From: Vibrio sinaloensis
GTDB lineage: Bacteria > Pseudomonadota > Gammaproteobacteria > Enterobacterales > Vibrionaceae
DNA: 64,000 bases
Assembly (NCBI RefSeq): GCF_023195835.1
Contig: NZ_CP096199.1
Span: 1,984,001 to 2,048,000 of the forward strand
Direction: 5' to 3'
In this document: positions 34,507 through 44,479 of the stretch, in pieces
Layout: each line of letters opens with the position of its first letter
How positions within the stretch are numbered: position 1 is the stretch's first letter
Made by a program: the position numbers and the translations under genes
The notes under the pieces: model-generated
What the model was told of the DNA's origin: nothing
Seen by the model: only the letters and a program-made list of their open reading frames with translations
The model's database searches: none

Positions 34507-34991
34507 TACTGCTTATCTCCATCATTCTGTTCGTCAAGCAAGGCTTTAAGACGAGCCTCTTTCTCTTCGTCCCACTGTTGCGTTGTTTCGTTCTTTTGAG
34601 CACTCGATTTACGGCTGCGCATTACGATCAAACCAAAGCCAAATAGCACCACAGCTAAAGGACCAAGCCAAAGAATTGAGGTGGCTAAAGTAAAAGGAGG
34701 ATTGTAAGTGACAAAGTTACCGTATCGGGCAATCATGTAATCGACAATCTCTTGCTTCGACTTGCCTTCTTTGGTCATCTCATACACTTTGTGACGCAAA
34801 TCGACCGCCAGTTCTGCGTTAGAGTCGGCAATAGTATTGTTTTGACACTTAGGACAACGCAAGGTATTGCCGAGTTCTTTAAACTGCTGCTCTTGCTCTA
34901 AGTTTTCAAATTCATACACTTCGATGGCTGCGTGAGCAGAAAGTGCCAGTAGTAAGCTGGTTGTTAGCGCTAATAGCCACTTTTTCATCAT
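34506..34991 (-). CDS. ccmH: Cytochrome c maturation protein CcmH
   Basis: CcmH is a membrane-anchored thiol reductant of apocytochrome c. The 161-residue product has a signal peptide (about 1-21), the redox motif LRCPKCQN (Cys44 and Cys47), and a C-terminal membrane anchor at about 105-125. In E. coli the ccmH gene also encodes the CcmI part; here the two are separate genes. It overlaps ccmG by 4 nt. Confidence 0.95.
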   Translation of the reverse strand: MMKKWLLALTTSLLLALSAHAAIEVYEFENLEQEQQFKELGNTLRCPKCQNNTIADSNAELAVDLRHKVYEMTKEGKSKQEIVDYMIARYGNFVTYNPPFTLATSILWLGPLAVVLFGFGLIVMRSRKSSAQKNETTQQWDEEKEARLKALLDEQNDGDKQ

Positions 34992-35539
34992 CTCACCTCC
35001 TCAAGCATGGCCTGATACATAGGTTTCAGTTTGTCATTCCAATTGCGCGGATTGACGTCACCTACGTGGCGGTAGCGAATAATGCCATTGGCATCAATTA
35101 GAAATGTCTCTGGCGCGCCATAGACACCCAAATCGAGACCAAGCATACCGTTGCCATCGAACAAGCTAATTAGATACGGATTGCCTAAGTCATTCAGCCA
35201 TCCGACCGCTTTTTCTCGGTCATCCTTGTAGTTCATACCAATGATCTTCACCCCATCAGCGGCAAGTTCATTGAGGTATTGATGCTCAGCGTAACAGGTA
35301 GGACACCAAGTAGCCCAAACGTTCAACAGCAAAGGTTCGCCTTTGAAAATCGCTTGGTCATAGAGTTTGCCCGGCTCTGCTAAGTCTTCTAGACGAAAGC
35401 TAGGCACAGGTTTTCCGACTAACACCGATTCGAGTTTGGTTGGGTCATCACCGTGCTGATTCTTGACAAGTTGGGTGGCAAACACAACCACCAACCCCAA
35501 AAACGCCAGCAGTGGAATAAACAATAACTTCTTATTCAT
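34988..35539 (-). CDS. ccmG: Thiol:disulfide interchange protein CcmG (DsbE)
   Basis: CcmG is a membrane-tethered thioredoxin-like reductase that keeps apocytochrome c or CcmH thiols reduced. The 183-residue protein has an N-terminal anchor (about 5-22), the active site WATWCPTCYAEH (Cys about 80 and 83) and the cis-Pro region YGAPETFLID. It lies between ccmF and ccmH with overlaps of 1 and 4 nt. Confidence 0.95.
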   Translation of the reverse strand: MNKKLLFIPLLAFLGLVVVFATQLVKNQHGDDPTKLESVLVGKPVPSFRLEDLAEPGKLYDQAIFKGEPLLLNVWATWCPTCYAEHQYLNELAADGVKIIGMNYKDDREKAVGWLNDLGNPYLISLFDGNGMLGLDLGVYGAPETFLIDANGIIRYRHVGDVNPRNWNDKLKPMYQAMLEEVR

Positions 35540-37497
35540 TATGCCTCCTGAGCGTTAGCACTTTTTCTAAAACGGTAACGCTTATCGCTGATCGCAATCG
35601 CACCACCCAAGGCCATCAACAATGAACCCGCCCAAATCCAACGAACGAATGGTTTGTGATAAATACGCACTGCCCATGATTTGTTGTCGTCCAAACGCTC
35701 ACCTAAGGCAATGTACAAATCGCGAGTGACACCGCGGTCGATGGCGGCTTCAGTCATCATGGAGCGAGCTGTAGTGTAAAAGCGTTTCTCCGCATGGAGC
35801 GTATTGATATAACGGCCATCCAGAGTGACTTCAAAATCTGCGATATAACCATCGTAGTTTGGACCATCTTTGTCTCGCACACCTTGGAAGTAGAAATCGT
35901 AGCCTTGGATCTGGAAGTGCTCTCCCGGAGCCAAACGAACATCACGCTCGATGCTGTAGTTTTGCACCATAGCGATACCGATAATGCTCACCGCCAAACC
36001 TAAGTGACCTAACATCATCGCCCAGTGACTTCTCTGCAGCTTTTTCACCCCTTCTACAAAGGCATGTCGGTGGGTCGCTCGTTGATGCAGCTCGTAGCCG
36101 TGCAACAAAATGATCCACCACGCCATGACCCAACCCAAGTAGGCCATAAAGAGGAAATGATCAGAGAACGCCCACACGCACACAGCGGCAAGTGACAGTG
36201 AAAGTACACCGGACAGCAGCATAGGTTTGGCGAGTTTTGCCAAATTATCGCGTTTCCAACGAATCAGTGGGCCAATACCCAATAGGAAAGCAAATGGGAT
36301 CATCAACCAAGCAAACAGCATGTCAAAGAAAGGCGCACCGATGGAGACCGAGCCGAGACCCAACTGCTTGTGAACCAGCGGTAGCAAAGTACCTACTAGC
36401 ACGACCACCAGCGCGGCTATCAACAGCACGTTGTTTCCAAGCAGTGCGTTTTCGCGAGATACCAGGTCAAAGTTACCCCGCACACGCACTGACGCACCTT
36501 TGAGTGCAAATAGCAGTAACGAACCACCGATTACGAACACCAAGAAGCCCAAGATAAACATGCCGCGAGACGGATCGGAGGCAAAAGCATGCACCGAAAC
36601 CAAAATACCTGAGCGCACTAAGAAAGTACCCAGCAAGCTCAACGAGAAGGCCGAGATAGCCAGCAGTACTGTCCAAGCTTTGAATGTACCGCGCTTTTCG
36701 GTCACTGCGAGCGAGTGCATCAATGCGGTACCCGCAAGCCAAGGCATAAATGAGGCATTTTCGACCGGATCCCAGAACCACCAGCCGCCCCAGCCGAGTT
36801 CATAGTAGGCCCACCATGAACCAAGCGCGATACCCAGTGTTAGAAACAGCCACGCAGCCGTGGTCCAAGGTCGAGACCAACGTGCCCATGCTGTATCTAA
36901 ACGCCCAGTCATCAATGAGGCTATCGCAAACGAAAACGCCACCGAGAATCCAACATAGCCCATGTAAAGCATCGGTGGGTGGATGATCAAACCCGGATCT
37001 TGTAGCAGCGGATTCAAGTCACGGCCATCCACTGGGAAGAAAGGCAATGTACGCAAAAACGGGTTAGAAGTCAGGATGATGAACAGTAAGAAACCAACCG
37101 TGATCATACCCATCACGGCCAACACCCGTGCCACTGACTCTTGTGGCATGCCACGGCTAAAGGTCGCCACTGCCACTGTCCAACCTGCTTGGATCAAAAC
37201 CCAAAGTAGCAGTGAGCCTTCATGCGCCCCCCAAACAGCGGTCAAGCGATAGTACCAAGGCAATTGGCTGTTTGAGTTACTGGCAACATACGTCAATGTA
37301 AAGTCATTGACGTAAAAGGCCCATAACAGGATGAAGAATGACAATGCGAGCAGTAGAAACATTCCCCAAGAAAGAGGTCTAGCGCTGTTCATTAACAAGG
37401 TATTGTTTTTAGAGGCGCCGATCAAAGGCAATAAGCTCAATAGCACGGCAAATGCCAAAGAGATGATCAGCGCAAAGTGACCGATTTCTGCAATCAT
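35539..37497 (-). CDS. ccmF: Haem lyase subunit CcmF
   Basis: CcmF is the integral membrane core of the complex that attaches haem to apocytochrome c. The 652-residue protein has about 14-15 hydrophobic segments, the tryptophan-rich haem-handling motif [18 protein letters not shown] (about 236-253) and conserved periplasmic histidines. The length is standard. It overlaps ccmE and ccmG by a few bases. Confidence 0.96.
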   Translation of the reverse strand: MIAEIGHFALIISLAFAVLLSLLPLIGASKNNTLLMNSARPLSWGMFLLLALSFFILLWAFYVNDFTLTYVASNSNSQLPWYYRLTAVWGAHEGSLLLWVLIQAGWTVAVATFSRGMPQESVARVLAVMGMITVGFLLFIILTSNPFLRTLPFFPVDGRDLNPLLQDPGLIIHPPMLYMGYVGFSVAFSFAIASLMTGRLDTAWARWSRPWTTAAWLFLTLGIALGSWWAYYELGWGGWWFWDPVENASFMPWLAGTALMHSLAVTEKRGTFKAWTVLLAISAFSLSLLGTFLVRSGILVSVHAFASDPSRGMFILGFLVFVIGGSLLLFALKGASVRVRGNFDLVSRENALLGNNVLLIAALVVVLVGTLLPLVHKQLGLGSVSIGAPFFDMLFAWLMIPFAFLLGIGPLIRWKRDNLAKLAKPMLLSGVLSLSLAAVCVWAFSDHFLFMAYLGWVMAWWIILLHGYELHQRATHRHAFVEGVKKLQRSHWAMMLGHLGLAVSIIGIAMVQNYSIERDVRLAPGEHFQIQGYDFYFQGVRDKDGPNYDGYIADFEVTLDGRYINTLHAEKRFYTTARSMMTEAAIDRGVTRDLYIALGERLDDNKSWAVRIYHKPFVRWIWAGSLLMALGGAIAISDKRYRFRKSANAQEA

Positions 37498-37979
37498 TGA
37501 CCACTTCCTTGTATCTGTTGTTCTGTGTATTGAAGAGGTTCGTGAGTCTTTTTCATTGCTTCTGCAATCTCAGGCGGCATGTACTCTTCATCGTGTTTTG
37601 CTAACACTTCGAATGCTTCAACCGTGGTTGCATCTTTTAGTACACCTTGAGCAACGATGCCCTGCCCTTCACGAAACAGATCCGGAAGAATCCCATCGTA
37701 AACGATCGTGACTGTCGGGCCGACATCATGGAGATCAAAAGAGACACGCAGCGACTCAGAATCACGTTTCACCGAGCCAACCACCACCATGCCACCAATT
37801 CTCAAGCGCTGACCAACCTCAGGTTTGGTTCCGTCCGGTTTACCGTTTACCAGTTCTGTAGGGGTGTAAAACAAGTCCATATTCTGATTCAGAGCGTAAA
37901 GCATTAGGCCTATCGTGCTACTTATACCGATAAAGACCGCAAGAACAATGCCGAGCCTCTTTTTACGTCTTGGGTTCAT
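37494..37979 (-). CDS. ccmE: Haem chaperone CcmE
   Basis: CcmE binds haem covalently in the periplasm and carries it from CcmC to CcmF. The 161-residue protein has an N-terminal anchor (about 9-30) and an OB-fold domain. The haem-binding histidine is His129, with Tyr133, in the motif [13 protein letters not shown]. It overlaps ccmD and ccmF by 4 nt each. Confidence 0.96.
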   Translation of the reverse strand: MNPRRKKRLGIVLAVFIGISSTIGLMLYALNQNMDLFYTPTELVNGKPDGTKPEVGQRLRIGGMVVVGSVKRDSESLRVSFDLHDVGPTVTIVYDGILPDLFREGQGIVAQGVLKDATTVEAFEVLAKHDEEYMPPEIAEAMKKTHEPLQYTEQQIQGSGQ

Positions 37980-38188
37980 AATGTGTTCTCCAAATTTTTC
38001 GCCGCATCAATACGCGCTTGTCGATCAACTTTTGCTTGTACTTCACTCAGTAAGCGTCGTCCGCGCCTGACACTCACCCACAGCAAAGTAATCATTGCGG
38101 CAAAAGTAATACCAAATGCACTCCATACATATCCCGCATAGCCGCCCATGGCTAAAAAATCACTCAAAGAATCAAAATGCATGATCAA
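37976..38188 (-). CDS. ccmD: Small membrane protein CcmD
   Basis: CcmD is a short membrane protein that stabilises the CcmABC-CcmE complex and helps release holo-CcmE. The 70-residue product has the [11 protein letters not shown] start region (as [12 protein letters not shown]), a single helix at about 20-40 and a basic C-terminus. It overlaps ccmC and ccmE by 4 nt. Confidence 0.93.
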   Translation of the reverse strand: MIMHFDSLSDFLAMGGYAGYVWSAFGITFAAMITLLWVSVRRGRRLLSEVQAKVDRQARIDAAKNLENTL

Positions 38189-38949
38189 TTACCTCTCTGA
38201 GATGTCGCTTGTGCCAGTTTCAATACCCATGGACGATGACTCTCTTTGTTTATAATTTCGTTGCGTAAGCGAATCATAGTGACCGCGCCAAAGAAGAAGG
38301 CAAAGCCGAGAATATTGAGCAGTAGTGGCCATAACATGTCACTTGAAATCGACGGTTTCTCAAACTTGGTGATGGTTGCCCCTTGATGCAGCGTATTCCA
38401 CCACTCAACCGAAAAATGGATGATAGGCAGGTTGACCACACCGACGATGGCGAGAATTCCCGCCGCTTTTGAAGCTGTCTTTTGGTCATCGAACGCGTGG
38501 TAGAGCGCGATAACGCCCAAGTAAAGAAACAGAAGGATCAGCTCAGAGGTCAAGCGTGCATCCCAAACCCACCAAGTCCCCCACATAGGCTTACCCCACA
38601 CCGCACCGGTGAGCAGGGCAATAAATGTATATACCGCACCAATAGGCGCCATCGCCGACGCAGCCATATCGGACAGGCGAATTTGCCATACAATTCCAAT
38701 GAAAGCGGCGATCGCCATCGACATATAAACGCCCATAGACCAGATCGCAGACGGCACATGGATATAGATGATGCGGAAACTATCACCTTGCTGATAATCG
38801 GAGGGCGCAAAGGCGAGGCCCCACACAGTGCCTACCGACAGGCACAATAAGGCTAGAATGGAAAACCATGGGAGTAGCTTTCCACACAGTTGATAAGCGG
38901 ATTCTGGTTTGGCATAAGGATGGAGCCATTTCCACATTGTCGTTCTCAC
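38185..38949 (-). CDS. ccmC: Haem exporter/handling protein CcmC
   Basis: CcmC loads haem onto CcmE. The 254-residue protein has six hydrophobic helices, the tryptophan motif WGTWWVWDARLTSELIL (about 119-135) and conserved His in YIHVPSAIWS and IHFSVEWW. The gap to ccmB (about 90 nt) holds a small hairpin. Confidence 0.96.
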   Translation of the reverse strand: MRTTMWKWLHPYAKPESAYQLCGKLLPWFSILALLCLSVGTVWGLAFAPSDYQQGDSFRIIYIHVPSAIWSMGVYMSMAIAAFIGIVWQIRLSDMAASAMAPIGAVYTFIALLTGAVWGKPMWGTWWVWDARLTSELILLFLYLGVIALYHAFDDQKTASKAAGILAIVGVVNLPIIHFSVEWWNTLHQGATITKFEKPSISSDMLWPLLLNILGFAFFFGAVTMIRLRNEIINKESHRPWVLKLAQATSQRGN

Positions 38950-39019
38950 TCTTACTTCAGTTTCGTTTAGCTTGGGCTAAGCAGATTATTGTTGTTGTAA
39001 TATCTATAAAAAGTCACTG

Positions 39020-39035
39020 GCTGCCTGACGGCAGC
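39020..39035 (-). terminator. Intra-operon hairpin between ccmB and ccmC
   Basis: GCTGCC-TGAC-GGCAGC forms a perfect 6-bp stem with a 4-nt loop. On the minus strand a short T tract (TTTTT) follows 9 nt later. It is too weak and too distant from the T tract to be a sure terminator. It may attenuate transcription or protect the upstream ccmAB message. Confidence 0.4.
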
Positions 39036-39038
39036 TGA

Positions 39039-39707
39039 CTAATTGACACTGACTCGCAACGCTGCACTAATTGCGAATGGCGTTAGCGTGATAGCGCCCA
39101 TTAACATCGCACCTAAAATGGCTAACTGGCCGTTATACGCCATACCCAGTGAAGCGGCATCAATCGCCGACGTCGCAAAGATCAAAATTGGGATATACAA
39201 CGGCAACACCAATAAGCTCAGTAGCACGCCACCTTTTTGCAGCCCTACGGTTAAGGCCACGCCAATCGCTCCGATGAAACTGAGTGTTGGTGTGCCTACC
39301 ATTAAGGTCAATACCACGCCAAGCCAGGTGTTAAAATCAAGCGACAGCAAAATCGAAAGCAGCGGGCTTATCAAAATCAGTGGTAGCCCGGTTAGCAACC
39401 AGTGTGCAATCACTTTTGAAATCACCACGACGGGTAGTGGTACTGGCATCAGCATCATCTGTTCAAGGGCGCCGTCTTGGAAATCATCCCGAAACAGTCG
39501 TTCAAGTGACAACAGCGCGGAGAGCAAAGCGGCTACCCATACAATTCCTGCCGCAATTCTCGCTAATAAGTTCGGCTCGGGACCTATACTGAGCGGGAAC
39601 AAAGTAATGACGATAATAAAAAACCACAACGGGTTAAAAATATCTGCCTGGCGGCGAAAGGCGATCAATAGCTCGCGTCGGATAATACTGCTCATCGTGC
39701 CCAACAT
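39039..39707 (-). CDS. ccmB: Haem exporter membrane subunit CcmB
   Basis: CcmB is the six-helix membrane subunit of the CcmAB(C) transporter that powers release of holo-CcmE. The start is set at ATG 39707, one base after the ccmA stop, giving 222 residues. ATG 39695 (MSSIIRREL) is also possible. The longer frame reaching back to 39752 overlaps ccmA and does not fit the family. The IFNPLWFFIIVITLFPLSIGPE and DDFQDGALEQMMLMPVPL motifs are diagnostic. Confidence 0.93.
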   Translation of the reverse strand: MLGTMSSIIRRELLIAFRRQADIFNPLWFFIIVITLFPLSIGPEPNLLARIAAGIVWVAALLSALLSLERLFRDDFQDGALEQMMLMPVPLPVVVISKVIAHWLLTGLPLILISPLLSILLSLDFNTWLGVVLTLMVGTPTLSFIGAIGVALTVGLQKGGVLLSLLVLPLYIPILIFATSAIDAASLGMAYNGQLAILGAMLMGAITLTPFAISAALRVSVN

Positions 39708-39708
39708 T

Positions 39709-40329
39709 TTAATCACCCAATTTGATTTTGCGTAGTTTTGGATTGTCAGCAAACATGTCTTGGTGCGTCGTTAACATCACGATTCCACCTTGCTCAGCGT
39801 GTTGCAAGAACAGTGACTCCAACACTTTGACACCTTGTTTATCAATCGCGGTCAATGGCTCGTCAAGAATCCAAAGCTTGTGATCGCTCAGCCATAAACG
39901 CGCTAACGCAACTCTTCGCTGTTGGCCTGCGGAAAGTTGAGCTACGGGTACGTCTTCACGTCCCGCTAAGCCGACTTTGGTGAGAGCTTGGTAGATAGTT
40001 TGTTTATCGATGCGACTTTTTGCGTGGATGCTTAGGTAAAAGCGCAAATTTTCGTAAGCGGTGAGCTCGCGCTTTACGCCCGTTTGATGACCAAGAAACA
40101 ATAGGTCTTGGTGGAAGGCATCGCGATTGGACTCTATCGTTTCCCCATTCCAAGCAATTTCCCCTTCATCACGATCACCTAAACCGGTAATGATGCGTAA
40201 CAAGGTGGTTTTTCCGGTACCATTTCTTCCTTCGATCTGAACTAACTCACCAGAATCTATGGTAAAAGACAGAGATTCGAATAGAACTCTTTCATCTCTA
40301 ATCGCTGTCAATTGGGATACTTCTAACAT
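39709..40329 (-). CDS. ccmA: Haem exporter ATPase CcmA
   Basis: CcmA is the ABC ATPase of the CcmAB complex. The 206-residue protein has Walker A GRNGTGKT (about 34-41), signature [14 protein letters not shown] (about 133-146) and Walker [13 protein letters not shown] (about 151-162). It is the first gene of the ccm operon. The preceding 180 nt carry the terminator of the chemotaxis operon and presumably the ccm promoter. Confidence 0.95.
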   Translation of the reverse strand: MLEVSQLTAIRDERVLFESLSFTIDSGELVQIEGRNGTGKTTLLRIITGLGDRDEGEIAWNGETIESNRDAFHQDLLFLGHQTGVKRELTAYENLRFYLSIHAKSRIDKQTIYQALTKVGLAGREDVPVAQLSAGQQRRVALARLWLSDHKLWILDEPLTAIDKQGVKVLESLFLQHAEQGGIVMLTTHQDMFADNPKLRKIKLGD

Positions 40330-40485
40330 TTGGGGTCACTAGATAAATTTCGAGTGGCTATCTTAACACAGCCTATTGAACTCAAAACAGAAATAGACCT
40401 ATACGAATCACGAAACTAAGTAAGAATCTGTTAATAATTAATCATAAACTTTAGTAACTACCACTAAATGGTTACAACTAAAAAT

Positions 40486-40510
40486 AAAAAAGTGCCCTGA
40501 GGCACTTTTT
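40486..40510 (-). terminator. Terminator of the flagellar/chemotaxis operon
   Basis: An AAAAGTGCC/GGCACTTTT 9-bp stem with a 4-nt loop is followed by a T run on the minus strand. It lies directly after the DUF2802 gene and ends the long flhA-cheW transcript. Confidence 0.88.
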
Positions 40511-40512
40511 CA

Positions 40513-41007
40513 CTAACGTTTTCCGCCGCTCTTGCGGCTGGCGAGCTTGCGGCGTTCAAGGCCGCTTTCAAGAGGAGGGATTTTTTCCTTGCCGGTAATC
40601 TTGTTTTGCAATGACAGCATCAGCTCTGCTTCCGCTTTAGGAAGCTCACACTCTTCGATAAGTTCGTCGAGATCGGCGCCCAACTGGACCATCTTGCTGG
40701 CTCGGGAATAGAGACGACCGTCGCTATCGGCTTGCTCTAGCTCAGTGATGCGCTCTCCGAGATGTTGGATCAAGTCATGCTGCTCACTGACCTTTTGCCC
40801 TAAACCAACCACGACAGAACGTACTTCAAGCAACTGTTTATTAGCTTTCTGTAACTCTTTGTCTAGATGACGATTTTGTTGGCGTAAATGCTCTGCAGAG
40901 CGAGTTTGACTCTTTTTGAGCCGAAACATGACCAACAATAACAGCAATACAACTAAAACAACTGCTCCAGCAAGTACCGGAGCCTGTGTCATCCAACTCG
41001 TGTCCAT
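40513..41007 (-). CDS. DUF2802-family protein at the end of the chemotaxis operon
   Basis: This 164-residue protein has an N-terminal transmembrane helix (about 11-28), a coiled-coil segment (about 40-92) and a short conserved C-terminal part (ASKMVQLGADLDELIEECELPKAEAELML) of the DUF2802 family. Its function is unknown. Its start overlaps the cheW stop by one base and it is the last gene of the operon, so a chemotaxis or polar-localisation role is plausible but unproven. Confidence 0.8.
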   Translation of the reverse strand: MDTSWMTQAPVLAGAVVLVVLLLLLVMFRLKKSQTRSAEHLRQQNRHLDKELQKANKQLLEVRSVVVGLGQKVSEQHDLIQHLGERITELEQADSDGRLYSRASKMVQLGADLDELIEECELPKAEAELMLSLQNKITGKEKIPPLESGLERRKLASRKSGGKR

Positions 41008-41501
41008 TATAGGTGAGCCATCTCATCCCACTCTTCGTCAGTGAGTAGCTTGTTCAAGTCAACAAGGATTAATAGCTTGCCATCACGGTTGCTGACACCT
41101 TGAATGAACTTGGCGCTTTCGTCCGTACCCACACTTGGCGTGGTGTCGATTTCTGATGCACGTAGGTAAACGACTTCTGCAACGCTATCAACCAGAATAC
41201 CAATCACTTGGTGCTCAGACTCAATCACGATGATACGCGTGTTATCAGTGATTTCGCCTTCCATCAAGCCAAAGCGTGAGCGAGTGTCGATGACCGTCAC
41301 AACATTACCACGAAGATTGATAATACCCAGTACATAGTCAGGAGCACCTGGCACGGGAGCAATTTCGGTATAACGCAATACTTCACGTACTTGCATCACG
41401 TTGATGCCGTAGGTTTCTTCTTCTAACTGGAACGTCACCCACTGAAGCACTTCGTCGTTTGACTGCTCTTTTCTTACTTCTACTTCATTAGTTTGAGACA
41501 T
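41007..41501 (-). CDS. cheW: Chemotaxis coupling protein CheW
   Basis: CheW links chemoreceptors to CheA. The 164-residue product carries a single CheW/SH3-like domain: QWVTFQLEEETYGINVMQVREVLRY, VLGIINLRGNVVTVIDTR and GILVDSVAEVVYL. It is followed directly by the DUF2802 gene and preceded by parP. Confidence 0.96.
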   Translation of the reverse strand: MSQTNEVEVRKEQSNDEVLQWVTFQLEEETYGINVMQVREVLRYTEIAPVPGAPDYVLGIINLRGNVVTVIDTRSRFGLMEGEITDNTRIIVIESEHQVIGILVDSVAEVVYLRASEIDTTPSVGTDESAKFIQGVSNRDGKLLILVDLNKLLTDEEWDEMAHL

Positions 41502-41538
41502 ACCTTATCCTCTCTAAGCCCAAATCGGCATAAATGTT

Positions 41539-42561
41539 CTAATTATCTAATGCTTTAACATCAAGTCCTGCATTAAGCATAGCTATCAATGCTTCAACGT
41601 GGATCAAAGCGCACATTTTTTCTTTTACCATCCCGGCAAGCCACGGTCTTTTTCCTGCCGTTTCTCGCCATCGAACCATTGCGGGATCCAATGCTTCCGT
41701 TCCCATCAACTTGGTAGAGGCCAAGCCCCACATACTTTCACCAAGCATCACAATGTATTGATAATTTTCTTTGTGTGAGTCGTCTTTGAGTTTTTCACTC
41801 ATCACCCATTTTGCGGTATCGACAACATCCAACTGGGCTTCGCGGCTGGTTTGCAAACCAAGGTACCAATCCGGGCGACCGATGAGGTGGTTCATCTCAG
41901 CGGTACGATGTATGCCACCGAGCTCATCCAGTGGTACGGCGAAGGTGACGCCGTTGACATCGAAATACAACACTTGAAACTCAACATCGCGCTGGGTCGA
42001 CTGCCATTGACTAAATCCGCTGCCGCCGGTTTGCGTCTCGACGGTTGGTTCAACGTCAAGCTGCTGCTCTTCGACCACACTGACTTCGGGCTCAACCACT
42101 TGCTGCTCAACCTGGGTCTCTACCGTAGCAACTGGCTCGGGCTCGACCTTAGACTCAACCTCAACGGCGACGTCTACCGCTGGTTCATCAATCTGCCAAT
42201 CTTGAATCTCATCAACCACTACCTCTGGCTGAGCCTGAGCTATCTCAACCGTGTTCTGCTCCATCACATGTTCAAGCTCAAGGTCTGCGACAGGATTGGT
42301 GGTCTCTAGTTGTTTGAGTAAGCGCTCGACATCTTCAAGATCAGGGACTTCAACTTCTTCGGTCGGCAAATGAAAGTAGCTTTTCTCTTCGACCGACTGC
42401 ATCATTGGCGCAAGCTCAAGTGTTTCACTAGGTGCCGCTGTAACAGGCTCTGGCTCTTGGGTACTTTCCAAAGGCTCGAACTCTTCAATCACCTCTTCGA
42501 GTAGTGCTGAAAAGTAATCATCAAGTGCTTGCTCACTAGATAAAGAAGATTGGCTAGTCAT
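41539..42561 (-). CDS. parP: Chemotaxis array protein ParP (CheW-domain fusion)
   Basis: ParP ties the polar organiser ParC to CheA and the chemoreceptor array in vibrios. The 340-residue protein has a long acidic N-terminal region rich in Glu, Val and Gln (about 10-185) with repeated E-P/V-E segments. The C-terminal CheW-like array-integration domain occupies about 190-335 (VEFQVLYFDVNGVTFAVPLDELGGI). Its start overlaps the parC stop by 8 nt. The low-complexity half varies in length in the family and may be a flexible tether. Confidence 0.88.
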   Translation of the reverse strand: MTSQSSLSSEQALDDYFSALLEEVIEEFEPLESTQEPEPVTAAPSETLELAPMMQSVEEKSYFHLPTEEVEVPDLEDVERLLKQLETTNPVADLELEHVMEQNTVEIAQAQPEVVVDEIQDWQIDEPAVDVAVEVESKVEPEPVATVETQVEQQVVEPEVSVVEEQQLDVEPTVETQTGGSGFSQWQSTQRDVEFQVLYFDVNGVTFAVPLDELGGIHRTAEMNHLIGRPDWYLGLQTSREAQLDVVDTAKWVMSEKLKDDSHKENYQYIVMLGESMWGLASTKLMGTEALDPAMVRWRETAGKRPWLAGMVKEKMCALIHVEALIAMLNAGLDVKALDN

Positions 42562-43330
42562 CGATGGCTAACCTCTCTAAATGAATCAGCAACTGCTTGT
42601 AAGCAAAAACTCCGCGGCTTCCGGCTGCGAAATGAGAAACCGGTAGATTCTTTAAGCTCGCATCACGAAATTTGGTATCGATTGGAATCGCCGACGACCA
42701 AACCTGATCTGGGTAGTCTTTCTTCAATTGCTGCAAGGTCTGTAACGATGCACGGGTGCGTTTGTCGTACATGGTTGGTACGATCGTCACTTTAAACGAC
42801 TTATTGCGCGATTTCTGCATAATAGCGAGAGTTCGAACCATACGCTCTAACCCTTTCATCGCCAAAAACTCGGTTTGAACCGGAATCAAAATTCGGTCAC
42901 TGGCGGCCAAGGCGTTGACCATCATCACACCTAAAATAGGTGGACAATCAATCAGTACGTAATCGTAGCGTTCGCGAATGGCCAACAATGCGCGTTTTAG
43001 GATCAACCCCATGCCACTTCGGTTACCCATCACTCTATCTAATGTGGCGAGGGACATATGAGCAGGAATAAGGTCAATACCTTCGATATCGGATTTCATC
43101 ACCAAAGGCATCACCGTCTGGGCGGTATATTCTTTGAGCTGAAACAGATCAAACAGGCTAAAAGGAACACTATCTGAATCGTAACCGAGATAGGTCGTCA
43201 GCGACGCGTGAGGGTCGGTATCAACGAGAAGTACGCGCTTTCCTTGTTTACTTAACAAACCTGCCAAAGTGATCGTCGTCGTTGTTTTACCGACACCGCC
43301 TTTCTGGTTTGCTATGCTCCATACAATCAT
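42554..43330 (-). CDS. parC: Polar chemotaxis organiser ParC (ParA-like ATPase)
   Basis: This ParA/MinD-type ATPase directs chemotaxis arrays to the old pole and to new poles in vibrios; it is not topoisomerase IV ParC. The 258-residue product has the deviant Walker A KGGVGKTTT (about 10-18), Walker A' DTDPHASLT (about 38-46) and Walker B VLIDCPPILG (about 117-126). It lies between cheB and parP, the diagnostic vibrio arrangement. Confidence 0.92.
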   Translation of the reverse strand: MIVWSIANQKGGVGKTTTTITLAGLLSKQGKRVLLVDTDPHASLTTYLGYDSDSVPFSLFDLFQLKEYTAQTVMPLVMKSDIEGIDLIPAHMSLATLDRVMGNRSGMGLILKRALLAIRERYDYVLIDCPPILGVMMVNALAASDRILIPVQTEFLAMKGLERMVRTLAIMQKSRNKSFKVTIVPTMYDKRTRASLQTLQQLKKDYPDQVWSSAIPIDTKFRDASLKNLPVSHFAAGSRGVFAYKQLLIHLERLAIDD

Positions 43331-43339
43331 ACGAACCCT

Positions 43340-44455
43340 CTATGCCAGACCAACTTCGACTAGCATACGCTCAGCGATGCGATCAAGTGGTAGATCTTCA
43401 CTTGATATCCCTGCTTTGGCGACAGCTTGCGGCATGCCGTAGACAACACAACTTTCTTCGTCTTGTGCCCAAATCGTCGCACCCGCATTTTTCAGCATAC
43501 GCGCGCCTTCACGTCCGTCTGCCCCCATGCCCGTTAAAACCATAGAGAGGACTTGGTTTGCGTAAATTTTAGCCGCGCTACCAAAGGTGACATCGACACA
43601 TGGTTTGTAGTTCATGCGTTCGCCACCATCAATGACGCGCAATTTTGCCGAGCCAGGACGACCATCGATCATCATCTGTTTGCCACCTGGCGCTAAATAC
43701 GCAACGCCCGGCTTCAATACATCGCCATCTTCTGCTTCTTTGACTTGAATCTTGCAAAGTGAGTTTAGGCGACTAGCAAAGGCCGCTGTGAACGTCGCAG
43801 GCATATGCTGGATCAACACAATCGGGTGCGGATAGTTCGCAGGTAACTTAGTTAGAATCTTTTGCAGTGCAACCGGCCCACCGGTCGAAGTACCGATCGC
43901 CGTCAGTTGATACTTTTTACCGGATGGTTTGAATCGCGTAGCAACTGCGGGTTTGGCGGCTGGCGCCGTCCGAGCTGCTGGTCGCAACGCGCTTGACGTA
44001 TCAGCACTCGTGCGGGTGGTACTCGTAGGTCGAGTGATAGCGCGGCGCATAAAGGCGCGTCTAGACGCAATCTGAATCACACGCTGTTGCAGCAGAGTTA
44101 CCGCTTCGTCGCGATTACGCGCGATGTCTTCAAACTTTTTCGGTAGGAAGTCCAGCGCGCCCGCTTCGAGCGCGTCTAGAGTGGCTTTGGCTCCATCGTG
44201 AGTCAATGAAGAGAACATCAAAATAGGTACTGGGCTTTTCGCCATAATCTCGCGTACCGCAGTGATGCCGTCCATCACTGGCATTTCAATGTCCATTGTT
44301 ATGACGTCAGGTTTGATTCGCAGCGCTTTCTCTACCGCTTCTTTACCGTTAGTCGCTACATCTATAACTTCTAAACGGGCCTCGGAGTTTATAATTTCAC
44401 TCACACGGCGGCGGAAAAAACTCGAATCATCAACCACTAATACTTTGATCGCCAT
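43340..44455 (-). CDS. cheB: Chemoreceptor methylesterase/deamidase CheB
   Basis: CheB removes methyl groups from chemoreceptor glutamates for adaptation and is activated by CheA phosphorylation. The 371-residue protein has a receiver domain at about 1-125 with phospho-acceptor D55 (ITMDIEMPV). An Ala/Thr/Arg-rich linker follows, then the esterase domain at about 180-371 with the catalytic triad in [10 protein letters not shown] (Ser), LIQHMP (His) and LTGMGADG (Asp). Confidence 0.96.
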   Translation of the reverse strand: MAIKVLVVDDSSFFRRRVSEIINSEARLEVIDVATNGKEAVEKALRIKPDVITMDIEMPVMDGITAVREIMAKSPVPILMFSSLTHDGAKATLDALEAGALDFLPKKFEDIARNRDEAVTLLQQRVIQIASRRAFMRRAITRPTSTTRTSADTSSALRPAARTAPAAKPAVATRFKPSGKKYQLTAIGTSTGGPVALQKILTKLPANYPHPIVLIQHMPATFTAAFASRLNSLCKIQVKEAEDGDVLKPGVAYLAPGGKQMMIDGRPGSAKLRVIDGGERMNYKPCVDVTFGSAAKIYANQVLSMVLTGMGADGREGARMLKNAGATIWAQDEESCVVYGMPQAVAKAGISSEDLPLDRIAERMLVEVGLA

Positions 44456-44479
44456 ACTTGTCCTTCTTTAATTCGCGAC

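Noticed and set aside
39043..39735. 230-codon plus-strand open frame opposite ccmB
   Set aside because: It is the exact antisense of ccmB, has low-complexity composition and no ribosome site; ccmB is clearly the real gene.
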